Part shown: piece after piece, positions 11,816 to 23,764 of the stretch
Layout: each line of letters begins with the position of its first letter
Position numbering within the stretch: position 1 is the stretch's first letter
Source: Ophioceras dolichostomum
Taxonomy: Eukaryota; Ascomycota; Sordariomycetes; Magnaporthales; Ophioceraceae
DNA length: 64,000 nucleotides
Direction: 5' to 3'
Assembly (NCBI GenBank): GCA_003049485.1
Contig: PYST01000066.1
Location: 62,001 to 126,000, forward strand
The notes under the pieces: model-generated
Databases searched by the model: none
Told to the model about the DNA's origin: nothing
What the model saw: only the letters and a program-made list of their open reading frames with translations
Translations under genes and position numbers: made by a program

Positions 11816-12877
11816 ATGGCGACTGAGCTCTCATCAAACTGGAAGAAGCTGCAAGCGAAATTCAAAGCCGAGTCAACCTCCACTTCGACCAAGCGCAAGG
11901 TCGAGGACGAAGCGGGGGAAAATACTCAGTCTGCCGGAGGACGTGGCCCTACCGCGCATGCGAGGAAAAGGCAGAGGCTCAAAGGTTCTGATCAAGGACA
12001 TCAGTCGCCAAGTGCACCGCGCCTGAAGCAAACTGCAACAGCCCGCAAGTCCTCTACCAAAGAAGACAGGGTCCCTCCCTCAAGACCGAGAATGGGAGTA
12101 GCGCAGAGCTCAAAGATCACCCAGGGCACAACTAGCAGTGTTTCGCCATCACTAGCTCTCTGGGCCGCCGAGAATGACATCTCACCGGAGGACCTCGCCG
12201 AGGCATACGGCCTAGGAATCAAAAACAACGCGCTCCTCACCTTGTCGGCCACCAAGCCCAACGCTGGCTTGACTATCGACGGTTTCGAACTGGGCAAGCA
12301 CGTTGCGATGGACTGCGAGATGGTCGGAGTCGGACCGGGCGGCTACGACTCCGTTCTTGCGCGAGTGAGCATCGTCGACTTCAACGGGCGACAGGTCTAC
12401 GACTCGTTTGTGCGGCCTCGGGAGAGAGTCACAGACTGGCGCACCGCTATCAGCGGTGTGGGGCCTAAGAACATGGCTACGGCCCGGACCTTCGACGAGG
12501 TCCAGACTCAGGTCGCGGAGCTGCTTGAAGGGCGGGTGCTCGTCGGCCACGACGTGCAGCACGACCTCAAGGCTCTAGAGTTGAAACACCCCGCACCTGC
12601 CATCCGTGACACGGCCAAGTTCTCGGGCTTCAAGAAGTACGGCAACGGACCCAAGCCGGCGCTGCGCGTGGTCGCAAAGGAGGTCCTCGGTGTTGACATC
12701 CAGGACGGCCAGCACTCCAGCATAGAAGACGCGAGGGCCACGATGCTGCTCTTCCGGAAACACAAGCCGCAGTTTGACTCGGAGCACCTCACCAGGTACC
12801 CGGAACCTACACCACAGACGGTAAAGAAAGGCACGGCCAAACCCAAGAAGAAGACGAAGAAGAAGCGGAGGAATTGA
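11816..12877 (+). CDS. REX4: RNA exonuclease 4 (DEDDh 3'-5' exonuclease)
   Basis: Single exon from ATG 11816, 353 residues. A basic, disordered N-terminus (about 1-110) resembles a nucleolar localisation region. It is followed by a DEDDh exonuclease domain: Exo I MDCEMVG with Asp166 and Glu168, the Exo II region GHDVQHDLKAL with Asp near 246, and Exo III HSSIEDARATM with the paired His/Asp near 300. The C-terminus is a Lys-rich tail (KKKTKKKRRN). Length and motif spacing match Rex4, which acts in rRNA processing (ITS1 region in yeast). A TTG codon 12 bases upstream is not a plausible start. The gene converges on the cyclopropane synthase gene with only 122 bp between stop codons. Confidence 0.93.
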   Translation: MATELSSNWKKLQAKFKAESTSTSTKRKVEDEAGENTQSAGGRGPTAHARKRQRLKGSDQGHQSPSAPRLKQTATARKSSTKEDRVPPSRPRMGVAQSSKITQGTTSSVSPSLALWAAENDISPEDLAEAYGLGIKNNALLTLSATKPNAGLTIDGFELGKHVAMDCEMVGVGPGGYDSVLARVSIVDFNGRQVYDSFVRPRERVTDWRTAISGVGPKNMATARTFDEVQTQVAELLEGRVLVGHDVQHDLKALELKHPAPAIRDTAKFSGFKKYGNGPKPALRVVAKEVLGVDIQDGQHSSIEDARATMLLFRKHKPQFDSEHLTRYPEPTPQTVKKGTAKPKKKTKKKRRN

Positions 12878-12999
12878 GATTTGTTCTCGAGTATAAGATA
12901 TCCAAGAGAGAGGCGTGTCCAAAGCCGGCTGAAATCTTTCTCAGGTTCTTTCCGCAGGCACACTGATGCAGAGATTCTATCAGAGGGCATCATCAGATC

Positions 13000-14814
13000 T
13001 CAGAGAGGAATGGCCTCCATGAGCTCCGAAGCACCCTCCCGCCCTACCGTTATGATTACATCGCCCAGTGTTTTAGTAAGGAAACCTGCTTCACAATACG
13101 TGAAGTAGTACTAGCGTCGGCGTTAGTATGGTATTCGGTGGAAAATCTAGCAGGTTCGTTCGTACTCACCTCCCATTTCCTCTTGAAAACCTCGATCTCA
13201 GCCTCGCTCATGTCGCTGTGCTCCCTCTTCAGGCTAGGCCGGATTCTGGCGTCGAAGTTTTCTAAGAAGCTCTCTTTCCACAGCCGCAGCGTTTTGGTGT
13301 AGTGCCCGCCGATGTTCTCGACCTGCTCCACGATGAGCGTGCCGCGCGACTCCTGGCTGATGTGGTTCAGGAGCTGCGTTATGGAAGGCAGATGGCCGCC
13401 GGGGAAAATGTAGTGGTTGATGAAGCTGCCTCCGCCGTCAGTTGCATTTTTCTCACCGACGATATTCCGCAACGGAAAGGGGGAGGGGGGCGCGCAAACC
13501 TACTCTTCGCTCTTGGAGTAGGCCTCGTATCGCCCCTCGGGCATGGTTATGCACTGGAACACGGCGATGCCGCCGTCTCGCTTCAACAACCGGTCTATAC
13601 AAGCGAAGTACGTCCCAAGGAACTCCCGCCCGACGGCTTCCAGCATCTCAATGGATACGATTTTGTCAAAGGGCCGCTCTGGCACCGGTAGGGCGCGATA
13701 GTCCATGAGCAGGACCTCGATGCGGTCCGAAAACCCGGCCTCCGCTATTCTTTCCTCCGCAAGCCCCTTTTGTTCTTTGGATAGGGTCAGGCTCGTGATG
13801 CGGCAGCCGGTCCTCCGCACCGCCTCAATCGCGAACGAGCCCCAGCCAGTGCCGATCTCAAGCACATGGTCGGTGGACTTAATGCGCGCACCGTCGATGA
13901 ATCGGCGGAGCTTGGTCATCTGCGCCTCCTCCAGCGTCTCCTCGGCCATCTCCCCAACACCAACGGGCCTCCAGATCGGACACGAATATGTCATGTCTGG
14001 CGACAGGAACGCGGCGAACATGTCGTTGCTGATGTCGTAGTGGGCCGAGATGTTCAGCAAAGAGTTCGAGAGCGTATTGGTTGTTCGTGCGAGGCTGGAG
14101 ATGGCCCCCGATATGGCAGAGAAGCGAGTGGTCCCATTCCCCATCTGATCCCTGTTGACGATGAACAGCTGCGTTTCCGTTCATTCGGCCGAGGCGGACC
14201 AGTTCGGCGTTAGCAAGACCCAGTCTGGTCAGAAAAAGGGGGCATCTCGAGTCGTGCCAAGAATCTGACAGTAAGCCGCAAGACCCGGGAGTTTGGTTGT
14301 GTGCGTCACATTCCGCATCCAAATGTTTGGTAGGTGCAAACGAAACATGTTTTTTTCAAAAGGGGCATGGGCATGGGGCGATGGCGCAACAACCTACCTG
14401 AAAGAACGTCGCCAAATCCGCGCACTCGACGTCACCGAGCATATACGCCTCAGCGAAGCCCATGTCGGCGAACAGGAACAGGCGTATCCAAAACGAGTCG
14501 CGTTTGACCACGAGCTCGACACGCGGCACAGTCGTGGCCCTGCGCACGGCTGGGGCGGCGGTCGTCTGCGTCACGGACTCGTCGAGCTTTCCACCGCTGC
14601 CCCCGAGCTTCTGGCCAAAGACGAGGCGCGTCCCGCTCGGCTCGTCGACGAGGAGTAGGGTCCCGACCTCGATCTGCGTGAATACGCCCTCGATCGCCCT
14701 CTTCGCGACGGCCACCGCGGGCGCCCATGTCAGACTGCCGAGCGCCCCGCGGACAAGCTCGGAGCCCTTGGACACCGGCCGGGCGATTGCCGCCGGGAGG
14801 AGGGAGGGCAGCAT
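13000..14814 (-). CDS. Cyclopropane-fatty-acyl-phospholipid synthase (SAM-dependent)
   Basis: Four exons on the minus strand: 14398-14814, 13504-14168, 13170-13425 and 13000-13110, giving about 482 residues. The model is supported by phase and by family anchors: FFQLFIVNRDQMGNGTT across intron 1 (229 bp), SEDFINHYIFPGGHLPS across intron 2 (78 bp), and KWEYYFTYCEAGFL across intron 3 (59 bp, with CATACTAAC branch site). Catalytic features are the AHYDISNDMFAAFL and MTYSCPIW segments, the SAM motif LEIGTGWGSFAIEA near 240, and the SIEMLEAVG loop. The enzyme family methylenates cis-double bonds of membrane phospholipid acyl chains. There are no transmembrane segments at the N-terminus, which argues against sphingolipid C9-methyltransferase, a related fungal family. 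Such genes are patchy in fungi and may be of bacterial origin. Confidence 0.9.
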
Positions 14815-17165
14815 GAGGATCTGAGCTGGCCGATAAAGGAGAGAGGCCCTTCGGTGCCGGCGCGGAGGCCTTTCGCTTTGGATTGCGATCTGGCTCGTAG
14901 GTTGGTTGTGACTTGGTGGTTGAGGATATCCTCAGGCTAGCTAGGTCGGAGTTAGTAAAAGATACATGTGAAATGTAGGGGTAGGAATCCTGGGTGGCAA
15001 TGAGAGGGTTAGGTATTTTACTTTGGACAGAATGTGTGTCGCGAACAGGAGGGGTTGCAGTCGGTGGAAACAATCATCGAACGGTATACTCAGAACTAAG
15101 CAACCATAGCATCACACCCGTAACCCTCCAGTCCTCGATAGGATGGCAAGTACGATCCGATATTAGCTAGGTGCCTACCAAGTTGAGTCTCGAGCGACTG
15201 TCATGGAAGGAATAAGAAAGAACAAGATTTAGGAAGAGGCACTTCCACGGAAAACTACATCATAGCTCCCGACGGCAACTACCTCGTTTTGAGGAGAGGT
15301 GGCACCCCTCCCATTCCCCCGTCCATATTGCGACACACGAGCGGGGGGAATGCAGTATTAGACAAGGGTCTCATTCAAGGAGGAAACAGAAACGCCCAAG
15401 GGAGGAAACGGTCTTGCCGCCTCTTTGACCTCATCAGGGCGTGCTGGCTGCGTCTGCATCCGGGACCAGTCCATTTCGGGTCACGGCAGGTCTGCACTTG
15501 CTTGATAATGGGAATGCAACGGCAGGATCTCCTGTGAATGGTCCAGCGGTCTGCTAGCGGCACGGATTAGAACTAGACGAGCAGACCTACTAGGCGGGAT
15601 TCCTCTGGAGCTCTGCTCCCTGATAGACACCACGGGAAGTGCGTGGGCCGGCAGAGTTGCCATGTCTTGAGTCAAGACAAGGGTCGGCCGGGATCGACTC
15701 GTTCCTGGGGGATAGGACGGGAGTACTGACAGGGGATGGCCTCGTTCATATCCGTTACGTATTCTGCGATAGGCTAGGGCGCATTCCTACTCTACGAACC
15801 GCCTAGGGAGCTTCCTTTAAGCCTCCGAAAAGTCTACCTTAGAAACATCCATTATAGATGTTCCGCCGAGGGGGAGCCATCAATGACAATCTGTATTCAC
15901 TCGAGAGGGAGAGGAACGGCCACACGAACGGAGGCTGCGGGATACGGTAGGTGGTGGTAAAAGTGAGGGGCCGTAGCATTGACAAGCTCTTCGGGAGCTG
16001 CAGATGTGCCGTTGCGGAGAGGTACTTGGCATTGCACAATCAGAATGTAGTTCCGTAGGTACACCAGTCCACGAACAGCGCGAACAAGCTTAATAAACCA
16101 CGATACCCCAACAAATTCTATCGACGGCACGGGTCTAGGGTAGGATCCCGACCCAGATCCGTTTGAGAGGGTGTGCAGTGAGGAGCTTCGAGCAGGGAGC
16201 AACCGTGCGCGCCGGTACATGTCCCATCCCGTCATCGAAGCGAGGTCGGAGGCAAAGACTGAACATTGACGCAAGAAAAGACGGTAGCTGATACTTGCCG
16301 CTTCTTCTGGACGTTTCTTTCGTTCTTCTCCCTTCTCTTTCTATCGAACAATCTCTCCTATGACATCCTCGCGATCTGGAAGGGGCTGCATCCGACACGA
16401 AGATCGAGCTAAGGGAATTGGTTCGCTTGTGGGCACCTAGGGCGGTGCACTTCGTGACCCCCACTCCCTAAGCTCTCGGGCTCGGGACCACAGAGACACT
16501 GGAGCACGAGATAAAGAAGTGACGGGAGTGATGGTAAGGCCGGTGATGGTGATGAAAAGAGGGAATCAATGACGTCGCATAAGAAATTCGCGCACGGAGA
16601 GAACTAGCAGAGATGAAATAGTGGGCTCTTGGCGGGTTCATCCACTTGCGCAAGGGTGCTCCGAAACCCAATTGCGGTGTGCAGGAGCCCCAGTGCCAGT
16701 TTCTGTCTGATCGTCTTTCGACATGTCGCTGTCGGGTTTTCTTCGTGGAGAGAAAGGGAAGTGAACAAGCAGCACATATCCCTCTAGGCCAGAGGAATAT
16801 TCCTCAGTTGTATGTAGACCGTTCACTGTTGCAGACCACTGAATAACCTATGCAGATACCAGGCAGTCAATTATAAGAATACCCATCCACACAAAGAGTT
16901 GAAAAGGCGATAATGGGAGAGAGCATTCCTTCGAATTACGAAGTGAGAGAATGAAGGGATTGCGTCAATGTACCGCACGTTCTAGTGATGGAGGGGCAGC
17001 CCCATTCTGGGTGGGCTCTTATCTTATCGAACACCCACCACCACGACGCGGTCAGACGCGTCTCATCTCTACTCTAGCCACGATCAAACTCTTGAACATC
17101 ACACCGTTCCTCTAATCTACAAATATCGACCAAGTCTTACCGCGGTCCCTGAGCACAAAGCAAAG
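14815..17165. other. Intergenic region, 2.35 kb, no gene seen
   Basis: Base composition is closer to 50% GC than in flanking genes. Open frames are short, overlap on both strands, and lack domains or paired splice sites. The last about 120 bases form the RNase H2C promoter. Confidence 0.5.
17056..17061 (+). promoter_or_regulatory. MluI-box (MCB) ACGCGT upstream of RNase H2C
   Basis: ACGCGT, embedded in the palindrome AGACGCGTCT, lies 105 bases before the RNase H2C start codon; a further GACGCG half-site is at about 17045. In yeasts this motif binds the MBF complex (Mbp1/Swi6) and drives G1/S transcription. Confidence 0.55.
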
Positions 17166-17797
17166 ATGTCGAACCCAATTCTCGAAATTAAGTCCGACAA
17201 GAGTTCACAGCCCAAAGTCGCTGTCAACCTCCTGCCATGCCGAGTCCACCACGACGGGCCTATAGACTCAACTGAAGCCTACTGGAGGCCATCAGAAAAC
17301 GAAGGTATGGCCCCAGGCTCACCATAGACTATAGAGACTGTGTGGTATCCGTAACTTCTATACGATGTGCTCACATTGCGTGGTGGGTGGTCGGTGCAGG
17401 AAAGCAAACGGCGTATTTCAGGGGCCGGAGGCTTCAGGGGAAGACCGTACAGGTTCCTGAAGGATACAAGGGGGTGGTGGTCGAGAAGCGTGAAGACGAC
17501 GCCAGCAGTTCAAAGCGACCAGACGGGCCGGAGGTTATCGACGTGGACGATGATGACAAGGTGATCGCCGGCGGCAGGTTGGAACCAACGGCGACCTTTG
17601 ACAAGATGGTCATCTGGGGCCACGAAGCCACGGCCGAGTCGGGCTCGGACCCGTATGTGAGGGGCATTGAGGAATGGGTATCACTCGCAGACCAGGTACG
17701 TTGAATGGAGTTTTCCATCTTCCGGAACTTTCGGACGGGACTCAGGCCCGACGCCCGAGCTCGAGCTGACCCAAAACTATAGATTCATTCATACTAG
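17166..17797 (+). CDS. RNH203: Ribonuclease H2 subunit C
   Basis: Three exons, 17166-17304, 17400-17695 and 17783-17797, encode 149 residues. Family landmarks are LLPCRVHHDGPI near the start, AYFRGRRLQGK after intron 1, VPEGYKGVVVEK, and the C-terminal block KMVIWGHEA ... DPYVRGIEEWVSLADQIHSY. The last five codons (IHSY and stop) are on a tiny third exon; without it the frame stops early at 17704, and with it the ending matches the usual family terminus. The protein is a non-catalytic scaffold that with subunits A and B removes ribonucleotides from genomic DNA. It lies in tandem 412 bp upstream of MCM6, and both promoters carry ACGCGT. Confidence 0.92.
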
Positions 17798-18028
17798 AGG
17801 GAAATTCACAGCGATATTTAGAGATTATTCAGGCGTCAGGATAGTGCATGGGAAATAATATGTATTCGAAGACCATGCTCTTTTTGGAGGATATCAAGGT
17901 GTTGATGTTGCCGTTCACTCAGGAACTGATTCGCTGGGTGCTCAGGTGCTGGGCCATTGGCCACTGCAACCACTTAAACAAACTTCCTCAAATGGAATAG
18001 CGCGTCGTGAATTCAATTAAACCCCCTG

Positions 18029-18052
18029 ACGCGACTCGACGCGTTTTCGCGT
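18029..18052 (+). promoter_or_regulatory. MBF/E2F-like element cluster upstream of MCM6
   Basis: Within 24 bases there are GACGCGAC, ACGCGT (18039-18044) and TTTTCGCG, the reverse of the SCB/E2F-like CGCGAAAA. The cluster sits about 165 bases before the MCM6 start codon. Confidence 0.6.
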
Positions 18053-18208
18053 CTCCACACCAGTCCCAAGCCACCCCCCCCCTCCCCTCATGGAAATATC
18101 CCAACCCACTGGAACATTTTGTTTACGATTGCCTCGACAGCACCCGCCTTTGCGCCTCTCAAGACAACCTGCACCCTTTCCCTTATACACTGCGACTTCT
18201 CAACAAAG

Positions 18209-21200
18209 ATGGCGGCGGCAATGGCGACCTCTAGCGACGCAGGATTCATGATGTCTGACGGCCCTAGGTCGAGCGGTGTGAGGCGACCACTGCATCCCAG
18301 TTCGTCCGCTGGGCGCCCTCGCGCCCCTCCATCCGAAAGCATGGGCGCCCCGAGCGACGATGAGGGCGATGGCTTCGCCGACGACCAGATTCCCTCCAAG
18401 GCCCGCCGACCTGGTCAGCAAGTTCCGCGAGTCGAGGATAAGGTCGGACTCGCGATCCAGCGCCACTTCGAGGAGTTCTTAGATGGGTAAGTTAACGACC
18501 TCCCACAGCCGCAGCTCTGCCCAACATCACCCATCGCCTTTAAAGCGGCTACTGACTGGTGTGCCAAATCGGCTGCGTCTCTGCCAGATACAAAGAAGTT
18601 CCGTCCTCATCTGCCCCAACGTCGAGTGCGGTAACCACAGACCAGTACTACATTGCTCAGATTCATGGCATGAAGGCGTACCAGCTCTCGACTTTGTACG
18701 TCGACTTCAAGCATTTGGCAGGATGGCAGGACGGCAGCCTGGCAGAGGCCATCCACCGCGATTACCTCCGCTTCCTCCCGTTCCTGACGGCCGGCCTTCA
18801 CAACCTGATCGCCAAGTACGAGCCAGCGTATTTCCGGGAGCACAGGCAACCCACGGCTTCCAGCAATGTCACGACGTCCGGTGCCAGCAATGCCGGCTCG
18901 GCCAGCCAGAGCGAGATGAGCGCCAAGACCAGCAACCAGCAGACAGACAAGCTGTTCTCCATCGCGTTCTACAACCTCCCGCTTGTCAGCCGCGTGCGTT
19001 CGCTGAGGGCCAAGAACATCGGCCAGTTGCTAAGCATCTCCGGCACGGTCACGCGCACGTCCGAGGTGCGGCCGGAATTGTCGCTGGCTACGTTCGTGTG
19101 CGAGGCATGCAAAAGCGTGGTGCCAAACATAGAGCAGACTTTCCGCTACACGGAGCCGACGCAATGTCCGAACAGCACTTGCCTGAACCGCATAGCATGG
19201 CAACTCGACATCCGGCAGAGCACTTTTGTCGACTGGCAGAAGGTGCGCACCCAGGAGAACAGCAGCGAGATCCCGACTGGCAGCATGCCCCGCACCATGG
19301 ATGTTATCCTGCGCGGCGAGATTGTAGACCGCGCCAAGGCCGGCGAGAAGTGTATCTTCACAGGCGCTCTGATCGTGGTGCCGGATGTCAGCCAACTGGG
19401 TCTCCCCGGCACTCGGCCGACGGCTGTCCGCGACGATAAGGCGCCCCGCGGCGCCGGCGCCGATGCAGGGGGATCCGGTGTGACTGGTCTGAAGGCCCTG
19501 GGAGTGCGTGATCTGACATACCGCCTCGCCTTCCTCGCCTGTATGGTAACGCCGGACAACATGACTCTGGGCGGTGCCACGAATGGCGGCGCGGCCGAGG
19601 TTGCCGCGGCGCTAACGCGGGCGTCCGCCCAGGATCCGAACGAGTCTCAACAGGAGGCTCAGGAGGCGGTGCTGTCGTCCTTCAGCCCTTCCGAGATTGA
19701 CGACCTGCGATCAATGGTGCACAGTGACAAGATCTACGATCGACTGGTGCAGTCAATCGCGCCAACTGTGTATGGTCACAGCGTGGTCAAGAAAGGGCTG
19801 CTCTTGCAGCTTATGTCGGGCGTGCCCAAGACGACTGCTGAAGGCATGCAGTTGCGTGGCGACATCAACATCTGCATCGTGGGCGACCCTTCTACGTCCA
19901 AGTCTCAGTTCCTCAAGTATATCTGCTCGTTCGCTCCACGGGCAGTCTACACATCGGGCAAGGCATCGTCAGCAGCGGGTCTGACGGCAGCCGTGGTCAA
20001 GGATGAGGAGACAGGCGAGTTTACCATCGAGGCGGGAGCGCTCATGCTGGCCGATAACGGCATCTGCGCGATCGACGAGTTCGACAAGATGGACATTGCG
20101 GACCAGGTGGCGATCCACGAAGCCATGGAGCAGCAGACCATCTCGATCGCCAAGGCGGGTATCCAGGCGACCCTCAACGCGCGCACGTCGATCCTGGCAG
20201 CAGCCAACCCTGTCGGCGGGCGGTACAACCGCAAGACGACGCTGCGGGCCAACATCAACATGAGCGCGCCCATCATGTCGCGTTTCGACCTCTTCTTCGT
20301 CGTGCTGGACGAGTGCAACGAGCGGACGGACCGCAACCTGGCCGAGCACATCGTGGGCATCCACCAGCTCCGCGACGAGGCCATCGAGCCCGAGTTCAGC
20401 ACCGAGCAGCTCCAACGCTACATCCGCTTCGCGCGCACGTTCCGCCCCGAGTTCACCGACGAGGCGAAGCAAGTCCTGGTCGACCGCTACCGCGAGCTGC
20501 GCGCCGACGACGCCCAGGGCGGCATCGGCAAGAACAGCTACCGCATCACGGTGCGCCAGCTCGAGAGCATGATCCGCCTGAGCGAGGCCATCGCCAAGGT
20601 CAACTGCGTCGAGGAGATCGCGCCCCACATGGTCGACGAGGCATACAACCTGCTGCGACAGAGCATCATCTCCGTCGAGCACGACGACGTGGAGGTCGAC
20701 GACGAGGAGGACGACGAGGACCTGCCGCCGGAGGACAGCCAGGACGCACTCCGCGCCGCTGCCGGTGGTGAGGCTTCCGGCAGTGGAGGAGACGCAGACG
20801 GCGACTCGCCCATGGCTGAGGACGGTAACGCCGCGCAGCCGCAGCAGCAGCAGCAACCGGCGCCGCCGCACAAGCAACCCATAACCATCACGCACGAGAA
20901 GTGGGCGTCGATGCTGAACATGATCGTCCAGCACGTGGCCGAGGACGAGGCCACCGGCGCCGGCGAGGGCATCCCCGGCGAGGCGCTCGTGCAGTGGTAC
21001 CTCGAGCAGAAGGAGGACGAGCTGGCTAGCGAGGAGGACTACAACAGGGAGAAGAAGCTGGCCACGGTCGTGCTGAAGAAGATGGTCAAGGTAAGAAAGA
21101 AGAAGAAGCGCTAAGAGATCTAAGAGCTCTAAGAGATCTAAGAGATCCCCCCTCCTTCCTCGTATCTATGCGTATCTATCTGTGGAACAACAACTAATCT

Positions 21201-21345
21201 TTTTCCACCCGAACAGGAGAATATTCTTATGGCGATGGAAGGCGAAGTCGCCGATGGTGACGCTGGTGCTGGTGAGGGATCGTCGGCGCGGGCGGCGAGG
21301 GTGGTCTATGTCCTTCACCCCAACTGTGCGGTGGAAGAGTTTTAA
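18209..21345 (+). CDS. MCM6: DNA replication licensing factor Mcm6
   Basis: Exons 18209-18486, 18588-21090 and 21217-21345 encode 969 residues. The N-terminal domain includes FYNLPLVSRVRSLRAKNIGQ, SGTVTRTSEVRPEL, a C4 zinc motif (CEAC ... CPNSTC) and GSMPRTMDVILRGE, all diagnostic of Mcm6. The AAA+ core has Walker A GDPSTSKSQF near 525-533, Walker B CAIDEFDKM and the arginine-finger motif MSRFDLFF. An acidic stretch and a winged-helix region follow. The short third exon supplies the conserved end VVYVLHPNCAVEEF; reading through its 126-bp intron would end early at KVRKKKKR. Mcm6 is one of six subunits of the replicative helicase loaded at origins. Confidence 0.97.
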
Positions 21346-22018
21346 TCCTTCGACATACTTTCATGTTCTGTTTTTATTAGCCGCCGGAAAGCCTTGCATG
21401 TTTTTTTGTTTCTCCCTTTTTCTTTTGTACGTTCGTTGTTATGAAATGTTCATGTGCTCCTTGTGAGAGCGAGCGGTTCAGGGGTTAAAGGGGCTGCTTA
21501 TCTAATCAGGGGATGGATCATGGTCACGTCTGCACTATGTCCGTTGATGCTTTCCAAGTTGGCCGAAACAAGACAGGGGAATTTTGGCAATGAATGGAGT
21601 ATGGGAGTTCAAAGCTTCGTCGTTTGTTTGTATTTATCGTGTCCTAATGCAAGAGCCAAGCAAGTAGAATTCATCGGGTGTCTTAGGGTTTGAGTGACGT
21701 CACAGCCTTTCCCATCCTGTCCAATGCATTTATTCGGTTTGTGAAGTACATCTGGGCTGGAACTGTAGGGTCCTCGTGGTAAACGTGTGTGGCTGTAAAG
21801 TATCCAAGTATCTGATGTCCTGAGAGATCATTTTGCTTTTGAGCTTTCTCCGATATGAAGTTCGACCAGGCAAGAAAGGCGCTCGCCCTCTGTTCTCAGC
21901 TCTCCTGTCCAGAAGCCACACCGCGTTTCCTTCCACCCCCAGGCGCTGCGCCAGCTCTGACTGTCGCTCACTTTCTCCAGCTCGTCTCTCCACGCTCGTT
22001 CAAACAGAGCGAAATTTC
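21346..22018. other. Intergenic: MCM6 3' UTR and upstream region of next gene
   Basis: T-rich after the MCM6 stop, consistent with a 3' UTR. No gene or motif recognised. Confidence 0.5.
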
Positions 22019-22939
22019 ATGACAACCACTTTCTCCCCAGCGTTTTCACTTCGTCGCGTCGACCGCAACAGGATCCTTTTCAGCCATCCAGGCTCTCCCG
22101 GAGATGTTACCAAGCCACCAAAAGGGGGAGAGCAAGACGAAGGAGAAAGAAGTTCTTCGCCCACGATGTCTCTGCCGACATATACGCAAGACACTACCGA
22201 CTCCTCGCCGCCTCCGTCATATGAGCAAGCCATGGCGCGCTCTGGCTGTACGGTTGGCAGCGCCGATGAGGAGAAGAAACAACAGAAGAAATGGTCTCTT
22301 CCGAGCCTACGACTGCCTTGGTGGAAGGTGACGGCGACGAAGACAGATCTGCTGCCTCACGAGCACCTCCGCGATCTCAAGCGCTGCCCCTGCGATCGGA
22401 CGCGAGGGTCGCCCCCGGGCACGTTCGGCTACATGGATACGGACTTTATGCCCGGCGAGATCTTCAAGCCGGCCGACAACGAGTCGCGCAACCGCGACCA
22501 CGAAACAGCGAGACGGGTCGTGGGCGCGTTCGCCGCCGATGCGAAGACGAGGGCGAACGAGCTCTCGGTGCGCGCCGACGAGCCTTGGCTCAGCGAGACG
22601 CCGGAGGACGCCGCGCTGCGCTGGTACTCTCGCTGGCCGAGGCGCTTCAAGGCGTACGCGACCTTCCGGCCGACTTTGGGCCTCAACATCACCATCGCGG
22701 CGTGCGCCACGTATTACGACTGCGAGCAGAGCGGCGATTGGCGCGGGGCGTTGAACCCGCTGAACTGGGCGCTCGTTTATCTTCTTTTCTTGCCGCTCTC
22801 CGCGATGATCGTCTGTATGAAACACCAGGAGGCCATCAGGTTCTCCGAAGAGGACCGCTGCTCCGTGTCCGATGGCGCGACGCCGTTGGGACTCGAGCTG
22901 CTGGCAAAGAAGGAGGAGGAAAGAGGCTTGAGAGTATAA
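22019..22939 (+). CDS. Orphan protein with PPPSY motif and two hydrophobic segments
   Basis: Single exon, 306 residues from ATG 22019; ATG 22166 (MSLPTYTQD) is an equally possible start. The N-terminus is disordered and holds a PPPSYEQAM motif, a PPxY-type ligand for Nedd4/Rsp5 WW domains. A basic KKWSLPSLRLPWWK stretch follows. A conserved-looking middle (FGYMDTDFMPGEIFKPADNES) precedes two hydrophobic segments near the C-terminus (GLNITIAACATYY, then ALVYLLFLPLSAMIVCM). The second is long enough to span a membrane. Codon use is GC-rich and even, so I take it as a real gene. I do not recognise the family. A ubiquitin-adaptor or small membrane protein role is only a possibility. Confidence 0.65.
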   Translation: MTTTFSPAFSLRRVDRNRILFSHPGSPGDVTKPPKGGEQDEGERSSSPTMSLPTYTQDTTDSSPPPSYEQAMARSGCTVGSADEEKKQQKKWSLPSLRLPWWKVTATKTDLLPHEHLRDLKRCPCDRTRGSPPGTFGYMDTDFMPGEIFKPADNESRNRDHETARRVVGAFAADAKTRANELSVRADEPWLSETPEDAALRWYSRWPRRFKAYATFRPTLGLNITIAACATYYDCEQSGDWRGALNPLNWALVYLLFLPLSAMIVCMKHQEAIRFSEEDRCSVSDGATPLGLELLAKKEEERGLRV

Positions 22940-23719
22940 GAGCTCTGGAAGTTTGGTTAGCTCAAACATGTACTTCCAAGAATGAGATCCCACGAACTTA
23001 CCATCTGCCGCATGCTATTATATCGCCGTCACGCGCCCATTGTTGGTGAGAAGTGCGCCGGCGGGGCATTGTGTTTTTTTTTTTTTTTAGTGAGTGTTGA
23101 TGGTGCTAGTCTGCTGTGGTTTTGAGACGGTCTGCGAAACGCTGAGAGTGCAAGCGGCGAATATACGCCAAAGCATTCGATGGCCAGCAATGGGATAACA
23201 AGAAAGGAGGCCAAAGCGGTTCCGTTGTATGAAAAGTCAAGCGGAAAGAAAAATATCGTAAAAGAACAAAAATACAATGACCGAACAACGCAGGATCGGT
23301 CCTGACAAGAGAGGGAAAGGGGTGAAATACGTGGAGGGCATGTGCAAGAGCACTCGGGTATGCATGCCGGAGAAGGGCTGCAGCTGGCGGCGGATGCTGC
23401 TGAAAGACAAGATATAGAAAGGTGAATCCGCGGATGCGGTCGACGGCGGACCAGAGTTGGTATGTAGGTAGGTACCTAGGTAGGTAGTCGGCATTGAAAC
23501 AGGGTGTCGTTGGTCATGATAGGGGATTGGCGTCGAATGAGATGGGGGACTGATTCAGGTAGAATGTCGGCGAGAAAAGAGTCTGGTTGATGAAAGTCGA
23601 TGCGACCCGAAAAAAACGATGGTGACGGCGAGGAATTCGCTGTTACAAGGCTATCGACCAGGTATCATGTGGCTGAGAATCGCTAGGGTGACTGTAGAGT
23701 CGACAAGAACAGGAATGCT

Positions 23720-23721
<2 letters not shown>

Positions 23722-23763
<42 letters not shown>

Positions 23764-23764
23764 N
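23722..23764. other. Poly-G run ending in an undetermined base
   Basis: Forty-two consecutive G followed by the only N in the window. This looks like a sequencing or gap-closing artefact at a homopolymer, not biology. Confidence 0.85.
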
